Below are positions 16,340-26,180 of a stretch of DNA of 64,000 bases, one piece after another. Below the pieces are notes generated by a model. It saw nothing but the letters and a program-made list of their open reading frames with translations. It made no database searches and was not told the DNA's origin. Origin of the DNA: Microbulbifer yueqingensis (GTDB taxonomy: Bacteria > Pseudomonadota > Gammaproteobacteria > Pseudomonadales > Cellvibrionaceae). The first letter of the stretch is position 1, and each line of letters starts with the position of its first letter. The stretch covers positions 1-64,000 of the forward strand of contig NZ_FNFH01000002.1 in assembly GCF_900100355.1 (NCBI RefSeq), given 5' to 3'. The position numbers and the translations under genes are program-made.

Positions 16340-17770
16340 TCAGCGCAGCCAACGCAACAGCCTGAGCTTTGCCGCACTGAAAGGCGCATAGCGCAGGGCC
16401 AGGTCCAGGGCATAGGCACGCTTCATCACCGCCTTGAAGTGGCTGAAGGTCCGGAAACCATGTTCCCCGTGATAGTTGCCCATGCCGCTCTGCCCTACCC
16501 CGCCAAACGGCAGTTCATGCGCAGCCATAAACATCATGCAGTCGTTCACGCAGGCATTGCCCGAACTGCAGCGGGAGAGAAACCTGTCTGCCATGGCACT
16601 GTTCGAGGTAAAGACATAGAGTGCCAGCGGCTTCTCGCGCCGGTTGACGAAGTCCTCGGCTTCACGCAAGTCATCCAGCTCGATGACGGGCAGGATGGGG
16701 CCGAAAATTTCTTCCTGCATGACCCGGGCATCAACACCGGTATCGCGCAGCAGCGTCGGCGCCACATAGCAGTTATCCAGGTCCACCTGTCCACCCCAGG
16801 CCACCTGGCCCTCGCCCAGGTAGGCAGCGAGGCGCTCTGCATGGCGCCGGTTGATAATGCGGCCGTAGTCCGGTGATTCTTGCGGTTCCGGACCGAACAT
16901 CCTGGTGACCTCTGCCTCGATCGCCGGCACCAGCCGCTCGGCCGTGCCCCGCGTGCAGAGGAGATAATCAGGCGCGATACAGGTCTGTCCCGCATTGGTG
17001 AACTTGCCCCAGGCGATACGCCTCGCGGTCACCGCGATATCGGCGTCGTCGGCAACGATACAGGGGCTCTTGCCACCCAGCTCGAGGGTAACAGGGGTAA
17101 GGTGCTTGGCGGCAGCCTGCATGACAATCTTGCCCACATGGCCACCACCGGTATATAGAATGTGGTCCCAGCGCTGCTCGAGCAGTGCCGTGGTCTCGGG
17201 TACCGCTCCCTCCACGCAGGCAAAGGCATCGCTGTCCAGGTAACGCGGCAGCAATTGTGCCACCAGGGCGGACGTTGCGGGCGCGAGCTCCGACGGTTTC
17301 ACCACCGCGCAGTTGCCCGCTGCGATGGCCGGCACCAGCGGCGACAGCAGCAACTGCAGGGGGTAATTCCAGGCCCCGATGATCAGTACTACCCCGAGCG
17401 GCTCGGGCTGCACGTAGCTCCGCGCCGGCTGCGCTACCAGCGGGGTCGATACACGCCGGGGCTTCACCCAGCTTTTCAGCCGCCTGAGAGCGTGGTCAAT
17501 GTCCCCGCAGACAGCCGAGACTTCAGTCATGTAACTTTCCTGCGGGGCCTTGTGCAGGTCTTCACCCAGGGCCTGCAGGAAACGCGCCTCATTCTCCGTA
17601 ATCATCTTGCGCAACTGGCGCAGCTGCTGGCGGCGCCAGGAAAGCTCGGCCGTGGTACCGCTGCGGAAATAGGCGCGCAATCCACCCACCAGGGCGGCGG
17701 TGCTGCGCCCGTGGTCATGACCGGCAGCACTTTCAGATGACAGTTGAGGCTCCAAGGTATTCTCTTCCAT
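16340..17770 (-). CDS. Aldehyde dehydrogenase, class-3 / coniferyl-aldehyde type
   Basis: 476 aa. NAD(P)-dependent oxidation of aldehydes to acids. Nucleophile Cys264 is in FTNAGQTCIAPDYLL and general base Glu230 in LELGGKSP. The short class-3 scaffold, IIGAWNYPLQL (131-140) and the C-terminal PFGGVGQSGMGNYHGEHGF loop match the coniferyl-aldehyde / fatty-aldehyde dehydrogenase group. Substrate is likely a medium-chain or aromatic aldehyde. It stands alone, with 210 bp of non-coding sequence upstream. Confidence 0.9.
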   Translation of the reverse strand: MEENTLEPQLSSESAAGHDHGRSTAALVGGLRAYFRSGTTAELSWRRQQLRQLRKMITENEARFLQALGEDLHKAPQESYMTEVSAVCGDIDHALRRLKSWVKPRRVSTPLVAQPARSYVQPEPLGVVLIIGAWNYPLQLLLSPLVPAIAAGNCAVVKPSELAPATSALVAQLLPRYLDSDAFACVEGAVPETTALLEQRWDHILYTGGGHVGKIVMQAAAKHLTPVTLELGGKSPCIVADDADIAVTARRIAWGKFTNAGQTCIAPDYLLCTRGTAERLVPAIEAEVTRMFGPEPQESPDYGRIINRRHAERLAAYLGEGQVAWGGQVDLDNCYVAPTLLRDTGVDARVMQEEIFGPILPVIELDDLREAEDFVNRREKPLALYVFTSNSAMADRFLSRCSSGNACVNDCMMFMAAHELPFGGVGQSGMGNYHGEHGFRTFSHFKAVMKRAYALDLALRYAPFSAAKLRLLRWLR

Positions 17771-17980
17771 CGAAATCGATTCGCCCCTCGCTGGTATTTT
17801 TCGTTGTTGTTATCTTCCTCGCCCCGGACCGGCTGGTATCCCGGAGCTCCCGGGCAGCAATATCGAAGCCGGAGCCACCAGAGTCAAGGTCAAAACAGGA
17901 ACAGAATTCCAATACGGGGACTGGTTCACCGAATCATGTTCCAGCCACATCGATCGTAAAGGTGCCGGCGCGGCCTCCTC

Positions 17981-18859
17981 TCAATACCCGAACAGCACCA
18001 CGAGCGCCATCACGGTGACCCACAGCAGCAGCGCGCGCGACAACAGCGACTGCAGCCCTTCCAGCTGTGCACCGCAGAATCGCTGCGCCTCGCCTACCTC
18101 ACCGCCGACACTGCACTGGCTGGCATCGATGCCACCAAGCGCACCCTCGAGGTAGGCTTCCAGCACTTCATCGGTATCCCGCTCGCGGCAGGTCAGGCAC
18201 TGGCGCCAGGCCTGGTAGCAGCCGGCGAAATTCCCCACAATCGCAAAACTGAATCCCATAATCCGCACCGGCAGCCACTCCAGTAGCCACAGCCAGCGCG
18301 AGGCGGTGGCCTCATCGGTAGTTCCACGGGACAATTCTGCATACAGGGCGCTGAGGCGAAACAGCAACGCACCGGGAATACCCAGCACCAGGAACCAGAA
18401 AAGCACCGCAAAAAGGCGCTCGAAGGCGCAGTATGCGGCGCCGCGGAAGACCTGTTCATGCAGCTGGCGGGGGCCGCCGGGTTCCTCGTGCAGCTCGCTC
18501 AGCAACGGCGCCGCCGCAGCCTGGGCCTGCTCCAGGTCGCCCTGGTACCAGCTGCGCAGGTAATCGGAAACTATGGCGTTGAAATTGCCGCGCCCCAGGC
18601 AATAGAGCAACAGCGGCACGCCGGCCAGCAGGATCCCCAGCCACCCGAGTGCTGCCTCGGCCAGCACCATGACCAGTGCTGCCAACAGGACCGCGGGGTA
18701 CACCGTGGCGGCGAGTTTCAGGCCGGCATTGCCTTGCAGGGCTGCGTGCCCCGCCATGGTCTCGCGCCAGCGCTCGAACCAGCCATCGTGGTGGACCGGC
18801 CTTCCCGAACCCCAGACCTGGACCAGTGCCAGCGTGATTAACACTATGATCAGTGCCAT
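17981..18859 (-). CDS. ampE: AmpE inner-membrane protein
   Basis: 292 aa with four to five TM helices (about residues 1-16, 50-68, 72-88, 145-168, 272-292). The FNAIVSDYLRSWYQGDLEQA region, FERLFAVLFWFLVLGIPGALLFRL and YRLS-type layout match AmpE, encoded directly downstream of ampD in many gammaproteobacteria and linked to beta-lactam signalling; its biochemical activity is not settled. The gap to ampD is 91 bp. Confidence 0.88.
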   Translation of the reverse strand: MALIIVLITLALVQVWGSGRPVHHDGWFERWRETMAGHAALQGNAGLKLAATVYPAVLLAALVMVLAEAALGWLGILLAGVPLLLYCLGRGNFNAIVSDYLRSWYQGDLEQAQAAAAPLLSELHEEPGGPRQLHEQVFRGAAYCAFERLFAVLFWFLVLGIPGALLFRLSALYAELSRGTTDEATASRWLWLLEWLPVRIMGFSFAIVGNFAGCYQAWRQCLTCRERDTDEVLEAYLEGALGGIDASQCSVGGEVGEAQRFCGAQLEGLQSLLSRALLLWVTVMALVVLFGY

Positions 18860-18950
18860 ACGATATTCTCAGCAGAAGCTCTCCAGGCTCACAGAATAAC
18901 GCCTGGCGCCGCCGGAAAAAACCTCCCGGGCGTCGTTCTTCTGGGGACGG

Positions 18951-19517
18951 TCAGGACGAGGAACGCTGGGCCGCGACCTCACGTAGGTAGCGCTGCCAGT
19001 CAAACCCGGGGCCGGGGTCGAGCTTGCGCACGGGGGCAATATCGGAGTGCCCGGTGATCCGGTCAGTGGTGATCAGGGGGTAAGCAGCCATGATTGCCGC
19101 AGTGACCCCGGCGAGCGCGTGATACTGGGCATCGGTGTAGGTGTCGGTATCCAGGCCCTCGAGCTCGATACCGATGGAGAAATCGTTGCAGCCCTCACGG
19201 CCACAGAACTCAGACTGGCCCGCGTGCCACGCGCGGCGATCGAATGGGACATACTGGGTCACCACCCCCGCACGATCGACCAGCAGGTGGGCGGACACCC
19301 GCAACTCGCCGATTTCCTCGAAATAAGGGTGGGCAGAGGTATCCAGCTTTCCCTGGAAGAAGTCATCGATCCAGGGGCCGCCATACTGGCCTGGTGGCAA
19401 GCTGATACAGTGGATTACCAGCAGGTCCACCTCCGTACCGGCCGGGCGGTCGTTGCAGTGGGGGCTCGGCACCTTGCGCGCACCGGTGAGCCAACCGGAT
19501 TCAACCTGGTATTCCAC
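18951..19517 (-). CDS. ampD: 1,6-anhydro-N-acetylmuramyl-L-alanine amidase AmpD
   Basis: 188 aa from a GTG at 19517, chosen because AAGGAGG lies exactly 7 nt upstream; an upstream start at 19544 would place that site inside the gene. Cytosolic zinc amidase that cuts the stem peptide from anhydro-muropeptides imported by AmpG. Zinc ligands are His36 (VIHCISLPPG), His157 (GHSDIAP) and Asp167 (KLDPGPGFDW); Lys165 corresponds to the catalytic-loop lysine. First gene of ampD-ampE. Confidence 0.95.
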   Translation of the reverse strand: MEYQVESGWLTGARKVPSPHCNDRPAGTEVDLLVIHCISLPPGQYGGPWIDDFFQGKLDTSAHPYFEEIGELRVSAHLLVDRAGVVTQYVPFDRRAWHAGQSEFCGREGCNDFSIGIELEGLDTDTYTDAQYHALAGVTAAIMAAYPLITTDRITGHSDIAPVRKLDPGPGFDWQRYLREVAAQRSSS

Positions 19518-19615
19518 AGTCAGACCTCCTTTCTCCCGCGGCAATCGTCTGCCAGCATTCTATGGAGCCGCTGGTGATATTGCCACGCCGGTCTGCACCT
19601 TTCGCCGAAAACAGG

Positions 19616-22255
19616 TCAGCTGTGTGCCTCGGCCATGGAATCGCTCACCTCGACTTCCAGCTTGGTCTCGCCGATGTTGCCCACCACGTAGCGCAGCGCG
19701 CGCTCGAACAGGGGGCCCTGCTCCAGGGGCTTGAGAAGCCCCGCGCGCAGCGCGTGAGCCAGTTCCAGGCGGGAGTAGACCGCCACCCGCGCCCCACTGC
19801 GATTGACGAACATGAACTGGTCGAGATCGCGGATAATTGCCGCCAGCCGGCAGCGAGAGGCCGCAGAGTCCTTTTTCTCCAGCATGAACCAGCTGTCCTT
19901 GAGGTGATAGGTCTGGCGCCAGTATTCATCGGTGTCAGCCAGCGCCGGTAAAGAGGGACGCGCCGTCGAGACGGCTTCCCGGGACAACCGCTCCAGCTCC
20001 TCCGGGGCCGGCAGGTCGGTCTCGCTGTCCACCAGCTCGACATCTGCAGAGCCCTCAGCGAGTGCAGAGCCCTCAGCGAGTGCAGAGTCCCCAGCGAGAG
20101 GCTCGGCTTCCCCACCATCAGCAGCCTGGTCAATCACCGTGCTATCGCTATCTCCGGCATCTCCGGACAGGTGGGACTCGGGGATCTTCATCACGCTGTC
20201 GGCCTCGCGCAGCAATTCCTGCACCAGGCGCTCGCGCGTGCGGCGCTCGCGTTCGGATTCCACCCGGTCAGCCAGCTTCTGGCGCTCGGCGTGGAAGGCG
20301 TCCAGGGCCTGCAGCAGGCGGGCCAGCTCGGATTTGTTGATACTGAGGGACAGTGCGCCCTCTTCCAGTCGCCTGCGCAGGCCCGGCAGCAGCTGCTGCA
20401 TCTTGAAAGCGCTCTCCGGCATCGGAGCCACCGCGCTCCACACCAGGTCCCGGGCAGTCAGTACACTCCTGCGCCAGCCTTCGCTCTCGGTGCCGTCTTT
20501 CAGGCAGGCGCGGAACAGGACATTGTTCCAGACGCGGTTCAGCCAGAGGTGGACAATGCGTGGCAACTGGCGCTCGGCCGTCAGGGCTTCGAATACCGCC
20601 GCCACCCTGGCCTTGGCCGCTTCGATGCGCGCCTTGCCCTGCACCTCATCCAGGGTGCGTTTCTCCATTATCTTGGCGCGCAGGCGCTCGCGGCTGACAA
20701 AGGTTTCAAAGTCCTGCAGCAGCTCATCGAACAGCCCCTCGTCGCTGTCGAAGTCACGCAACACCCGCTCGACCACACGGCAGATCTCCAGGTAGAAGCG
20801 GTCGTGCTTGTAGTTTTTGCCAGCCTGCCAGCCGATCGCCGCGTCGGCCAGCGCGTTGAACAGGCGACGGGCGGGATGCCCGCCCTTGCTGAAAAAGGCC
20901 TTGTCTGCCACAGCCAGTTTCAGTAACGGCAACTGCAACCGGACCAGCTGTACCTTGATTGGCTCCGCCAGGTTGCGGTCCTCCAGCATGAAGGAGAACA
21001 GCATATCCACCATGCGGATGACTTCGATATCGAGCTCTTCCAGAGATGCCGCGCGCTTCTCCTGTACCAGCCGCTGCTGCAACAGGGTGTTGACGTCCAC
21101 TATCTGGCCGATACTGGAATCCTGCAGGGGCACACTCACCTGAAGTTCACCCAGGTGCTGCAACAGGTCCGGGGTGGCCATGGCGGCGACACCCGGTGCG
21201 GCCGGCACCAGGCCATAGCCGCCGCTATCGCCGCTATTCGCGGACCCTGCTGCGTGCCCTGGGGCTACACCAGCTCCGGCGGCCGGGGGGTAACCGGATC
21301 CCGCAGCACCTGGCCCGGCGGCCGGGGCATAACCGGTCCCGGCAGCGCCGGGGCCGGCAGCCGGGGGGTAACCGGGTGCCGAAGCGCCGGGGCCGGCGCC
21401 TGCTGCCGCGATCCCGGCACCCGTGCCGGGAGAAGGTATCCCCCCCGAGGTCGAGCGGGATTCCGCGGGCGCCCCGGGAGGGGGCGGGGGCACGGCACTC
21501 CCAGCGGGACGAGGGGGCCGGGACCTTGCGGCACGCGCCAGTAGCGGATCCTTCAGGTCAGGCAGCACGCCGTTCTCGACCAGCAGCTGGTTACAATTGC
21601 GGTACAGGGCGTCCAGCCTGCTGGCGAGCAGTTTTTCAAACTTCTTCAGGATGATGAGCCGCGCACGCAGGTGGATGTTCAGGGGCTTCAGTGCCCTGTG
21701 CAGCGCTCGGCAGATGGCCGCGGGCGACAGCGGCATATTGTCATCGTAAATCTTTACCGGCATCAGCGTGTCGAGGCGCAGGGCGAGTTCGGCGATCGGA
21801 CTGGCGAAATCCCGCTTTCCCGCCGCGATGATGCTTTTCAGTGCGACCTGCTGCTCGAGTTCCTCGTCCTGGACCAGCGACAGCCCGGGCTCCGCTCGCT
21901 CGCCCTCGTCGGCGAACCCCCCGTCCCTCTCCGCGTGTGCAGGCACTTCCGCAAACCCTTTACCAACGAGGCTGACAAACTGGTCGGTCAGGCGGTGGCG
22001 CTCGAGACGCAGGCTACGCAGAGCCTGGAAGATGCCGTCCTGCTCATCCTGCCGGTGTACCTTCTCGGCGGTTTCAAACAGGCTGTCATCCACCTCGGCG
22101 AAAACTTCCTTCATCCGCGCAAATAGCCAGCTACTCGCGGTGTCGCGAACAGCGGTAACCTGTCGGGGAAGCTTGGGGGGCGGGGCGAAGTCGGTATCGC
22201 GATGCTGGCTCTTGTCAGTAAAACTTACTACGCGGGGAAATTCGTCTGTGCTCAT
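19616..22255 (-). CDS. DUF1631 family protein (paralogue 1)
   Basis: 879 aa, no signal peptide. N-terminal helical region (FARMKEVFAEVDDSLFETAEK, then QDGIFQALRSLRLERHRL), a low-complexity Gly/Pro/Ala linker with tandem repeats at about residues 240-330, a conserved middle part (LFSFMLEDRNLAEPIKVQLVRLQLPLLK, then SKGGHPARRLFNALADA) and a C-terminal module (LAAIIRDLDQFMFVNRSGA) shared with the next gene. It matches the DUF1631 family as I know it; molecular function is unknown. It is about 30% longer than its neighbour because of the linker. Probably cytoplasmic. Confidence 0.8.
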   Translation of the reverse strand: MSTDEFPRVVSFTDKSQHRDTDFAPPPKLPRQVTAVRDTASSWLFARMKEVFAEVDDSLFETAEKVHRQDEQDGIFQALRSLRLERHRLTDQFVSLVGKGFAEVPAHAERDGGFADEGERAEPGLSLVQDEELEQQVALKSIIAAGKRDFASPIAELALRLDTLMPVKIYDDNMPLSPAAICRALHRALKPLNIHLRARLIILKKFEKLLASRLDALYRNCNQLLVENGVLPDLKDPLLARAARSRPPRPAGSAVPPPPPGAPAESRSTSGGIPSPGTGAGIAAAGAGPGASAPGYPPAAGPGAAGTGYAPAAGPGAAGSGYPPAAGAGVAPGHAAGSANSGDSGGYGLVPAAPGVAAMATPDLLQHLGELQVSVPLQDSSIGQIVDVNTLLQQRLVQEKRAASLEELDIEVIRMVDMLFSFMLEDRNLAEPIKVQLVRLQLPLLKLAVADKAFFSKGGHPARRLFNALADAAIGWQAGKNYKHDRFYLEICRVVERVLRDFDSDEGLFDELLQDFETFVSRERLRAKIMEKRTLDEVQGKARIEAAKARVAAVFEALTAERQLPRIVHLWLNRVWNNVLFRACLKDGTESEGWRRSVLTARDLVWSAVAPMPESAFKMQQLLPGLRRRLEEGALSLSINKSELARLLQALDAFHAERQKLADRVESERERRTRERLVQELLREADSVMKIPESHLSGDAGDSDSTVIDQAADGGEAEPLAGDSALAEGSALAEGSADVELVDSETDLPAPEELERLSREAVSTARPSLPALADTDEYWRQTYHLKDSWFMLEKKDSAASRCRLAAIIRDLDQFMFVNRSGARVAVYSRLELAHALRAGLLKPLEQGPLFERALRYVVGNIGETKLEVEVSDSMAEAHS
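20045..20098 (-). repeat. Three 18-bp tandem repeats inside DUF1631 gene 1
   Basis: Units TGCAGAGCCCTCAGCGAG at 20045, 20063 and 20081; the first two are identical and the third has one C/T change. They encode repeated ALAEGS hexapeptides in an acidic disordered segment. Because the unit is a multiple of three, copy-number change would keep the frame. Confidence 0.9.
21265..21440 (-). repeat. Degenerate Gly/Pro/Ala tandem repeat in DUF1631 gene 1
   Basis: About four to five copies of a 36-42 bp unit encode GYPPAAGPGAAG-type repeats. The unit boundaries drift but the CCGGCGGCCGGGG/TAACCGG core recurs. It forms a disordered linker between the N-terminal helical region and the conserved middle part. 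Confidence 0.8.
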
Positions 22256-22717
22256 TGGGGCCTCAAAATCGTCATCCTGACGCGGGCAGAGTCCGTTTAT
22301 CCTAACGGCCCGGCCGTGCCGGGCCTGAACTGCCCACTTCTCTGCGCAGCAGAACAGGGGTGTTCAACCGCATCGAGAACGCAAACCCGGTCACCACAAC
22401 AATGTGACGGAGGTAGCATTTTTAATGGTATTCGAAGAAGTTTGAAATATCCGCGACTCGCATGCCTTTGGCAAGAGCGCCAATGCAGTTTTACGCGGAT
22501 TTAATCGATTTTTTTCCACAAGAAAGAGTTAAGACACGAAAGTCAGGACTACTTGGTACGCTCACGACTAGCTCGGTGAATTTATAGACAGCGTTCTGTT
22601 TACCAGTGAGGCGCGTCTTGAAGAAAGAACTGGAAAAATCGGGGGAGGATATCGGAACGACAATTTGAGCAGCAAGCAACCCTTTCGCCAGCCTGTGACG
22701 AGCGGGTACAGGCGCGA
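22256..22717. other. Intergenic region between the two DUF1631 genes
   Basis: 462 bp with no convincing gene. A perfect hairpin, GGCCCGGC-CGT-GCCGGGCC, lies at 22307-22325 in the leader of DUF1631 gene 1. The middle part (22440-22620) is AT-rich relative to both flanking genes and could hold the promoter; no consensus promoter was convincing. Confidence 0.6.
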
Positions 22718-24922
22718 CTACAGCTTCTCTTCCCGCCAGTACCGGCTTCTGCCGATCACTGATTGCAGGGCCCGCTCGAACAGCATGCCGTCATCCAGCG
22801 GCAGTAGCTGGCCGCTGCGCAGCGCATGCGCGAGTTCCAGGCGGGAGAATTGCGCCACCTTCGCGCCGTTGCGATTGACGAAGATAAACTGCTCGATGTC
22901 CCTGATTACTGCCGCAAGCCGACAGCGGAAGCCTTCGTGGTCACTCCGTCGCAGCTCGAACCAGCTGCCCTGCCCCAGCCGGAAAGTTTGCTGCCAGTGA
23001 GGATCGTCCTCGGCCAGGGGTGCCAGCCCGCCTTCCCCGGCGGGCTCCCCGGCTGGCCCCGCCTGTTCGGCAGCCTGCTCCAGCTCCTCGACCGCCGGGA
23101 ACTCCTGTTCCGGATCGCCGCCATTGCCTGATGGTGTTTCGCGCTGTGCCGGCACCTGCCCGGTAGCGGCGCGGGCGCTGTCGAAGCGCTGCCGGTACAC
23201 TTCCTTCAGCCCGCCGAACAAGTGCCGCGCATCAATATGCGCAAGCGACACGGCGCGCGCACTTTCCCGCAGGCGGGCCTGCAGGGAGGGCAGCAGGGCC
23301 TGCAGCTGGCGCGCGTACGCGGGCATGGGGGCCTCGACGCTCCACACCAGGTCGCGAACTGCCCGCACCTCACTGCTCCAGGCTTCACTGTCAGGGCCGG
23401 ATTTTACGCAGGTAAGAAACAGCGACTGTCGCCAGACCTTTTCCAGCCACTCATTCACCACGGGCGGTAGGTCGCGGCCGGACGTCAGGGCCTCGAGTAC
23501 CGCAGAGACCCGTACTCGGGCAGCCTCGGCCCGCGCCCGGCTGTCCGCCTCATCGACAATCCGTTTCTCAAGTAACTCTGCCCGCGTGCGCTGCCTGCTG
23601 ACCTGTTCGCGAAAGTGCGAGAGGAGTTCCTCGAACAGGCCCACGTCCTGGTTAAACTCAGCCTGTACGCGCTCCACCACTGCCTGCATTTCCCGGTAGA
23701 GGGGATCCCGGTCGTACGCTTCCGGCGGTTGCCAGCCGGTCGCGGCATCGGCCAGTTCGTTCAGCAGTTTGCGTGCCGGGTGTCCCCCCTTGCTGAAGAA
23801 GGACTTGTCGGCAATGGCAACCCTCAATAGCGGCAGCTGCAGACGCCCCAGCAGGGCCTTTGCCGGTTGGGCCAGGTTGCGATCCTCAACAATAAAGGAG
23901 AACAGCATTTCCACCAGCTTGATGACTTCGCCATCGGCCCGGTCGAGGGAGGCTGCCTGGTTCCTCTGCACAAGGTAATGCTGAAGCAGGTTCCCCACGT
24001 CCAGTGGCTTCAGCCCGCTGGCGCTTTCGGCCGGCACCTGGTCCTGCAGCGCCCCCAGGTGCGCGAGCAAGTCCCCGGTGGCCAGTGGCACAGCTCCTGC
24101 CCCGAAAGGCACTAGGCCCACAACACCCTGCGCCCCTGCACCACCGGCGGGGGCAGGGCCCTCCACCACGGATTGCGGCTCCCGGGGGGGCGTGGCGTCG
24201 CCCCGCCGTGGCCCCTGCTTCACCTTTCCCTGCGGCCGCAAATCCGGCAGGATCCCGTGCTCGACCAGCAGCCGGTTGGCCACCTCGTAGACCTTGCCGA
24301 GTTGCTGTATCACCTCTTGCTCAAACTTCTTCAACAGCGTCAGCCGGGCACGGATATGGATGTCGAGCGGCCACGCAGCAGCGACGAACGCATCGCATAA
24401 CACGCCCGGCCCCAGGGGCAGGTTCTTTTCGTACACCTTATTCCGGTAAAGGCTGCCCAGGCGCAGGCAGAGCTCGGAGAGGGGTTGGGAGTAATCACGC
24501 CGGGCATTGGCGACCATGGTATCCACGGCGACCATCTGCTCCAGCTCATCATTCTGCACCAGGGACAGGCTACCGCCGGATTCCCGGTCGGTTTTGGGCG
24601 GGGCTATCTCCTTCAGCTCAAATGCGTTCTGGAGGTAACCGGAAAAGCGCGCAGAGATATTGCGCCGCTCCACCCGTAACAGGCGCAACGCCTGGAAGAG
24701 GCCATCCTGTTCCGCCTGTCCATGTGCGCGCTCAGCCATGGCAAACAGGGAATCATCCGTTCGCGCGTACATCCGCTTCAGTTGCTCGTGCAACTGCCCA
24801 CTCACCTGCTGCTGGAGAGCATCGAGGATCATCACCGAGGGACTGCCCGCCGGTGCCCGGCGGTCTTCACTCGAGTCCGATAACCTCTTCCCGATAGCAA
24901 CAACCTTATCCGGGTTTTCCAT
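22718..24922 (-). CDS. DUF1631 family protein (paralogue 2)
   Basis: 734 aa from the ATG at 24922 (MENPDKVVAIGKRL). Upstream in-frame codons look non-coding. It parallels the first DUF1631 gene segment by segment: QLKRMYARTDDSLFAMAERAHGQ, QDGLFQALRLLRVERRNI, LFSFIVEDRNLAQPAKALLGRLQLPLL, SKGGHPARKLLNELADA, and C-terminal LAAVIRDIEQFIFVNRNGA. It lacks the long Gly/Pro/Ala linker. Function unknown. Tandem, same-strand arrangement implies an old duplication, given moderate divergence. Confidence 0.8.
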   Translation of the reverse strand: MENPDKVVAIGKRLSDSSEDRRAPAGSPSVMILDALQQQVSGQLHEQLKRMYARTDDSLFAMAERAHGQAEQDGLFQALRLLRVERRNISARFSGYLQNAFELKEIAPPKTDRESGGSLSLVQNDELEQMVAVDTMVANARRDYSQPLSELCLRLGSLYRNKVYEKNLPLGPGVLCDAFVAAAWPLDIHIRARLTLLKKFEQEVIQQLGKVYEVANRLLVEHGILPDLRPQGKVKQGPRRGDATPPREPQSVVEGPAPAGGAGAQGVVGLVPFGAGAVPLATGDLLAHLGALQDQVPAESASGLKPLDVGNLLQHYLVQRNQAASLDRADGEVIKLVEMLFSFIVEDRNLAQPAKALLGRLQLPLLRVAIADKSFFSKGGHPARKLLNELADAATGWQPPEAYDRDPLYREMQAVVERVQAEFNQDVGLFEELLSHFREQVSRQRTRAELLEKRIVDEADSRARAEAARVRVSAVLEALTSGRDLPPVVNEWLEKVWRQSLFLTCVKSGPDSEAWSSEVRAVRDLVWSVEAPMPAYARQLQALLPSLQARLRESARAVSLAHIDARHLFGGLKEVYRQRFDSARAATGQVPAQRETPSGNGGDPEQEFPAVEELEQAAEQAGPAGEPAGEGGLAPLAEDDPHWQQTFRLGQGSWFELRRSDHEGFRCRLAAVIRDIEQFIFVNRNGAKVAQFSRLELAHALRSGQLLPLDDGMLFERALQSVIGRSRYWREEKL

Positions 24923-25237
24923 TAACACTACCCTGCCGGCCTCGCAAAGTCCCCACTGCCCCCTGGACAGCCGGACCAGCACCATCCGGTGCAACCACTC
25001 CCTAGCAATACTATTGGCTGGTGCCCAACCCGCCGGAACGGACAGAAAACCTCTAAACCAATACGACCAGTGGCTAGTTTACCGGCCCCGTGATCGATGA
25101 AAACGACCTCAGGCCTGCAATTGCGAATTCAGTCACAGTTGCCACAAATTATTTTGCACCGCAACGCCGCCCGGGTAGGGCCGCCAAATCCCCGCCCATT
25201 TGTTAAACTTGCGCCATCGCAACAGAGGTCCCGCTTT
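24923..25237. other. Divergent intergenic region, DUF1631 gene 2 / nadC
   Basis: 315 bp. A TTAAACTT element at 25203-25210 could be a -10 for nadC but has no good -35. No operator or RNA structure is evident. Confidence 0.5.
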
Positions 25238-26113
25238 ATGCACCCGAAAGACTCGGACATACCCAACCTGATGGATGACTTGCGGCAACTGGTGGTTTTC
25301 GCGCTGCGGGAGGACATCGGTGAGGGTGATATCACTGCCCAGCTGATCCCGCCCGGCCGCTTGGCCCGTGCCCGGGTCATCACCCGCGAGGACTGCACAC
25401 TGGCGGGACGCGCCTGGGTCGAGGAGGTATTCAGGCAGATCGATCCCACGCTCAAGCTCAAATGGCAATACCAGGACAGCGAGCGCGTGGCCGCTGACTC
25501 CGTCATTTTCGAGCTGGAGGGCAACGCCCGCAGTATCTTGACCGGAGAGCGCACGGCCCTGAACTTTTTGCAGACACTGTCCGGCACCGCCACCACGGCC
25601 GCGCACTTTGCCAGGCTGGCCGCGGGAACCACGGTAAAAATACTCGACACGCGCAAGACCATTCCCGGCCTGCGCAGCGCGCAGAAATACGCGGTCCTTT
25701 GCGGGGGCTGCCACAACCACCGCATCGGCCTGTACGATGCCTTCCTGATCAAGGAGAACCACATCGCCGCCGCCGGGGGAATCGACCGCGCTGTTGCACA
25801 GGCCCACCAGATCAAGCCCGGTGCGCTGGTGGAGGTGGAAGTGGAGAACCTGGAGGAACTGCAGCAGGCGCTGGAAAGCGGCGCCGATGTGATCATGCTG
25901 GACGAATTTTCGGAAGAGGACACCCGCGTCGCCATCGCCATGGCGAGGGGCAAGGCGAAGATCGAAATCTCCGGCAGCGTCGACAGCGAGAGGCTCGAGC
26001 AGCTGGCCGGCCTGGATGTCGACTATATCTCGTCTGGCAGCCTGACCAAGCACCTGCGCGCAGTGGACCTCTCCCTGCGAATTGATATCGACAGTTCCCC
26101 GACGGGCGGCTGA
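25238..26113 (+). CDS. nadC: Nicotinate-nucleotide pyrophosphorylase (carboxylating), QPRTase
   Basis: 291 aa from the ATG at 25238, with AGAGG 9 nt upstream. It converts quinolinate and PRPP to nicotinate mononucleotide in de novo NAD synthesis, in the cytoplasm. Seen: [10 protein letters not shown] (24-33), [11 protein letters not shown] (136-146) with substrate-binding Arg/Lys, [19 protein letters not shown] and KENHI (172-176). A nadC divergent from ampD-ampE is a standard gammaproteobacterial arrangement; here two DUF1631 genes lie between them. Confidence 0.96.
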   Translation: MHPKDSDIPNLMDDLRQLVVFALREDIGEGDITAQLIPPGRLARARVITREDCTLAGRAWVEEVFRQIDPTLKLKWQYQDSERVAADSVIFELEGNARSILTGERTALNFLQTLSGTATTAAHFARLAAGTTVKILDTRKTIPGLRSAQKYAVLCGGCHNHRIGLYDAFLIKENHIAAAGGIDRAVAQAHQIKPGALVEVEVENLEELQQALESGADVIMLDEFSEEDTRVAIAMARGKAKIEISGSVDSERLEQLAGLDVDYISSGSLTKHLRAVDLSLRIDIDSSPTGG

Positions 26114-26117
26114 AGCC

Positions 26118-26151
26118 GCTCTCCCCGGCGGAAGTGTGCCGCCGGGAGAGC
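26118..26151 (+). terminator. Hairpin after nadC
   Basis: GCTCTCCCCGGCGG pairs with CCGCCGGGAGAGC (one bulged C) starting 5 bp after the nadC stop. No T-run follows, so it may act bidirectionally or as a 3' stabiliser between convergent genes. Confidence 0.55.
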
Positions 26152-26180
26152 AAGGGTTGCCCGCGCCCTCCCGGCAATGC

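Noticed and set aside
22491..22679. 62-codon minus-strand frame between the DUF1631 genes
   Set aside because: No ribosome binding site, unusual composition and no continuity with either neighbour.
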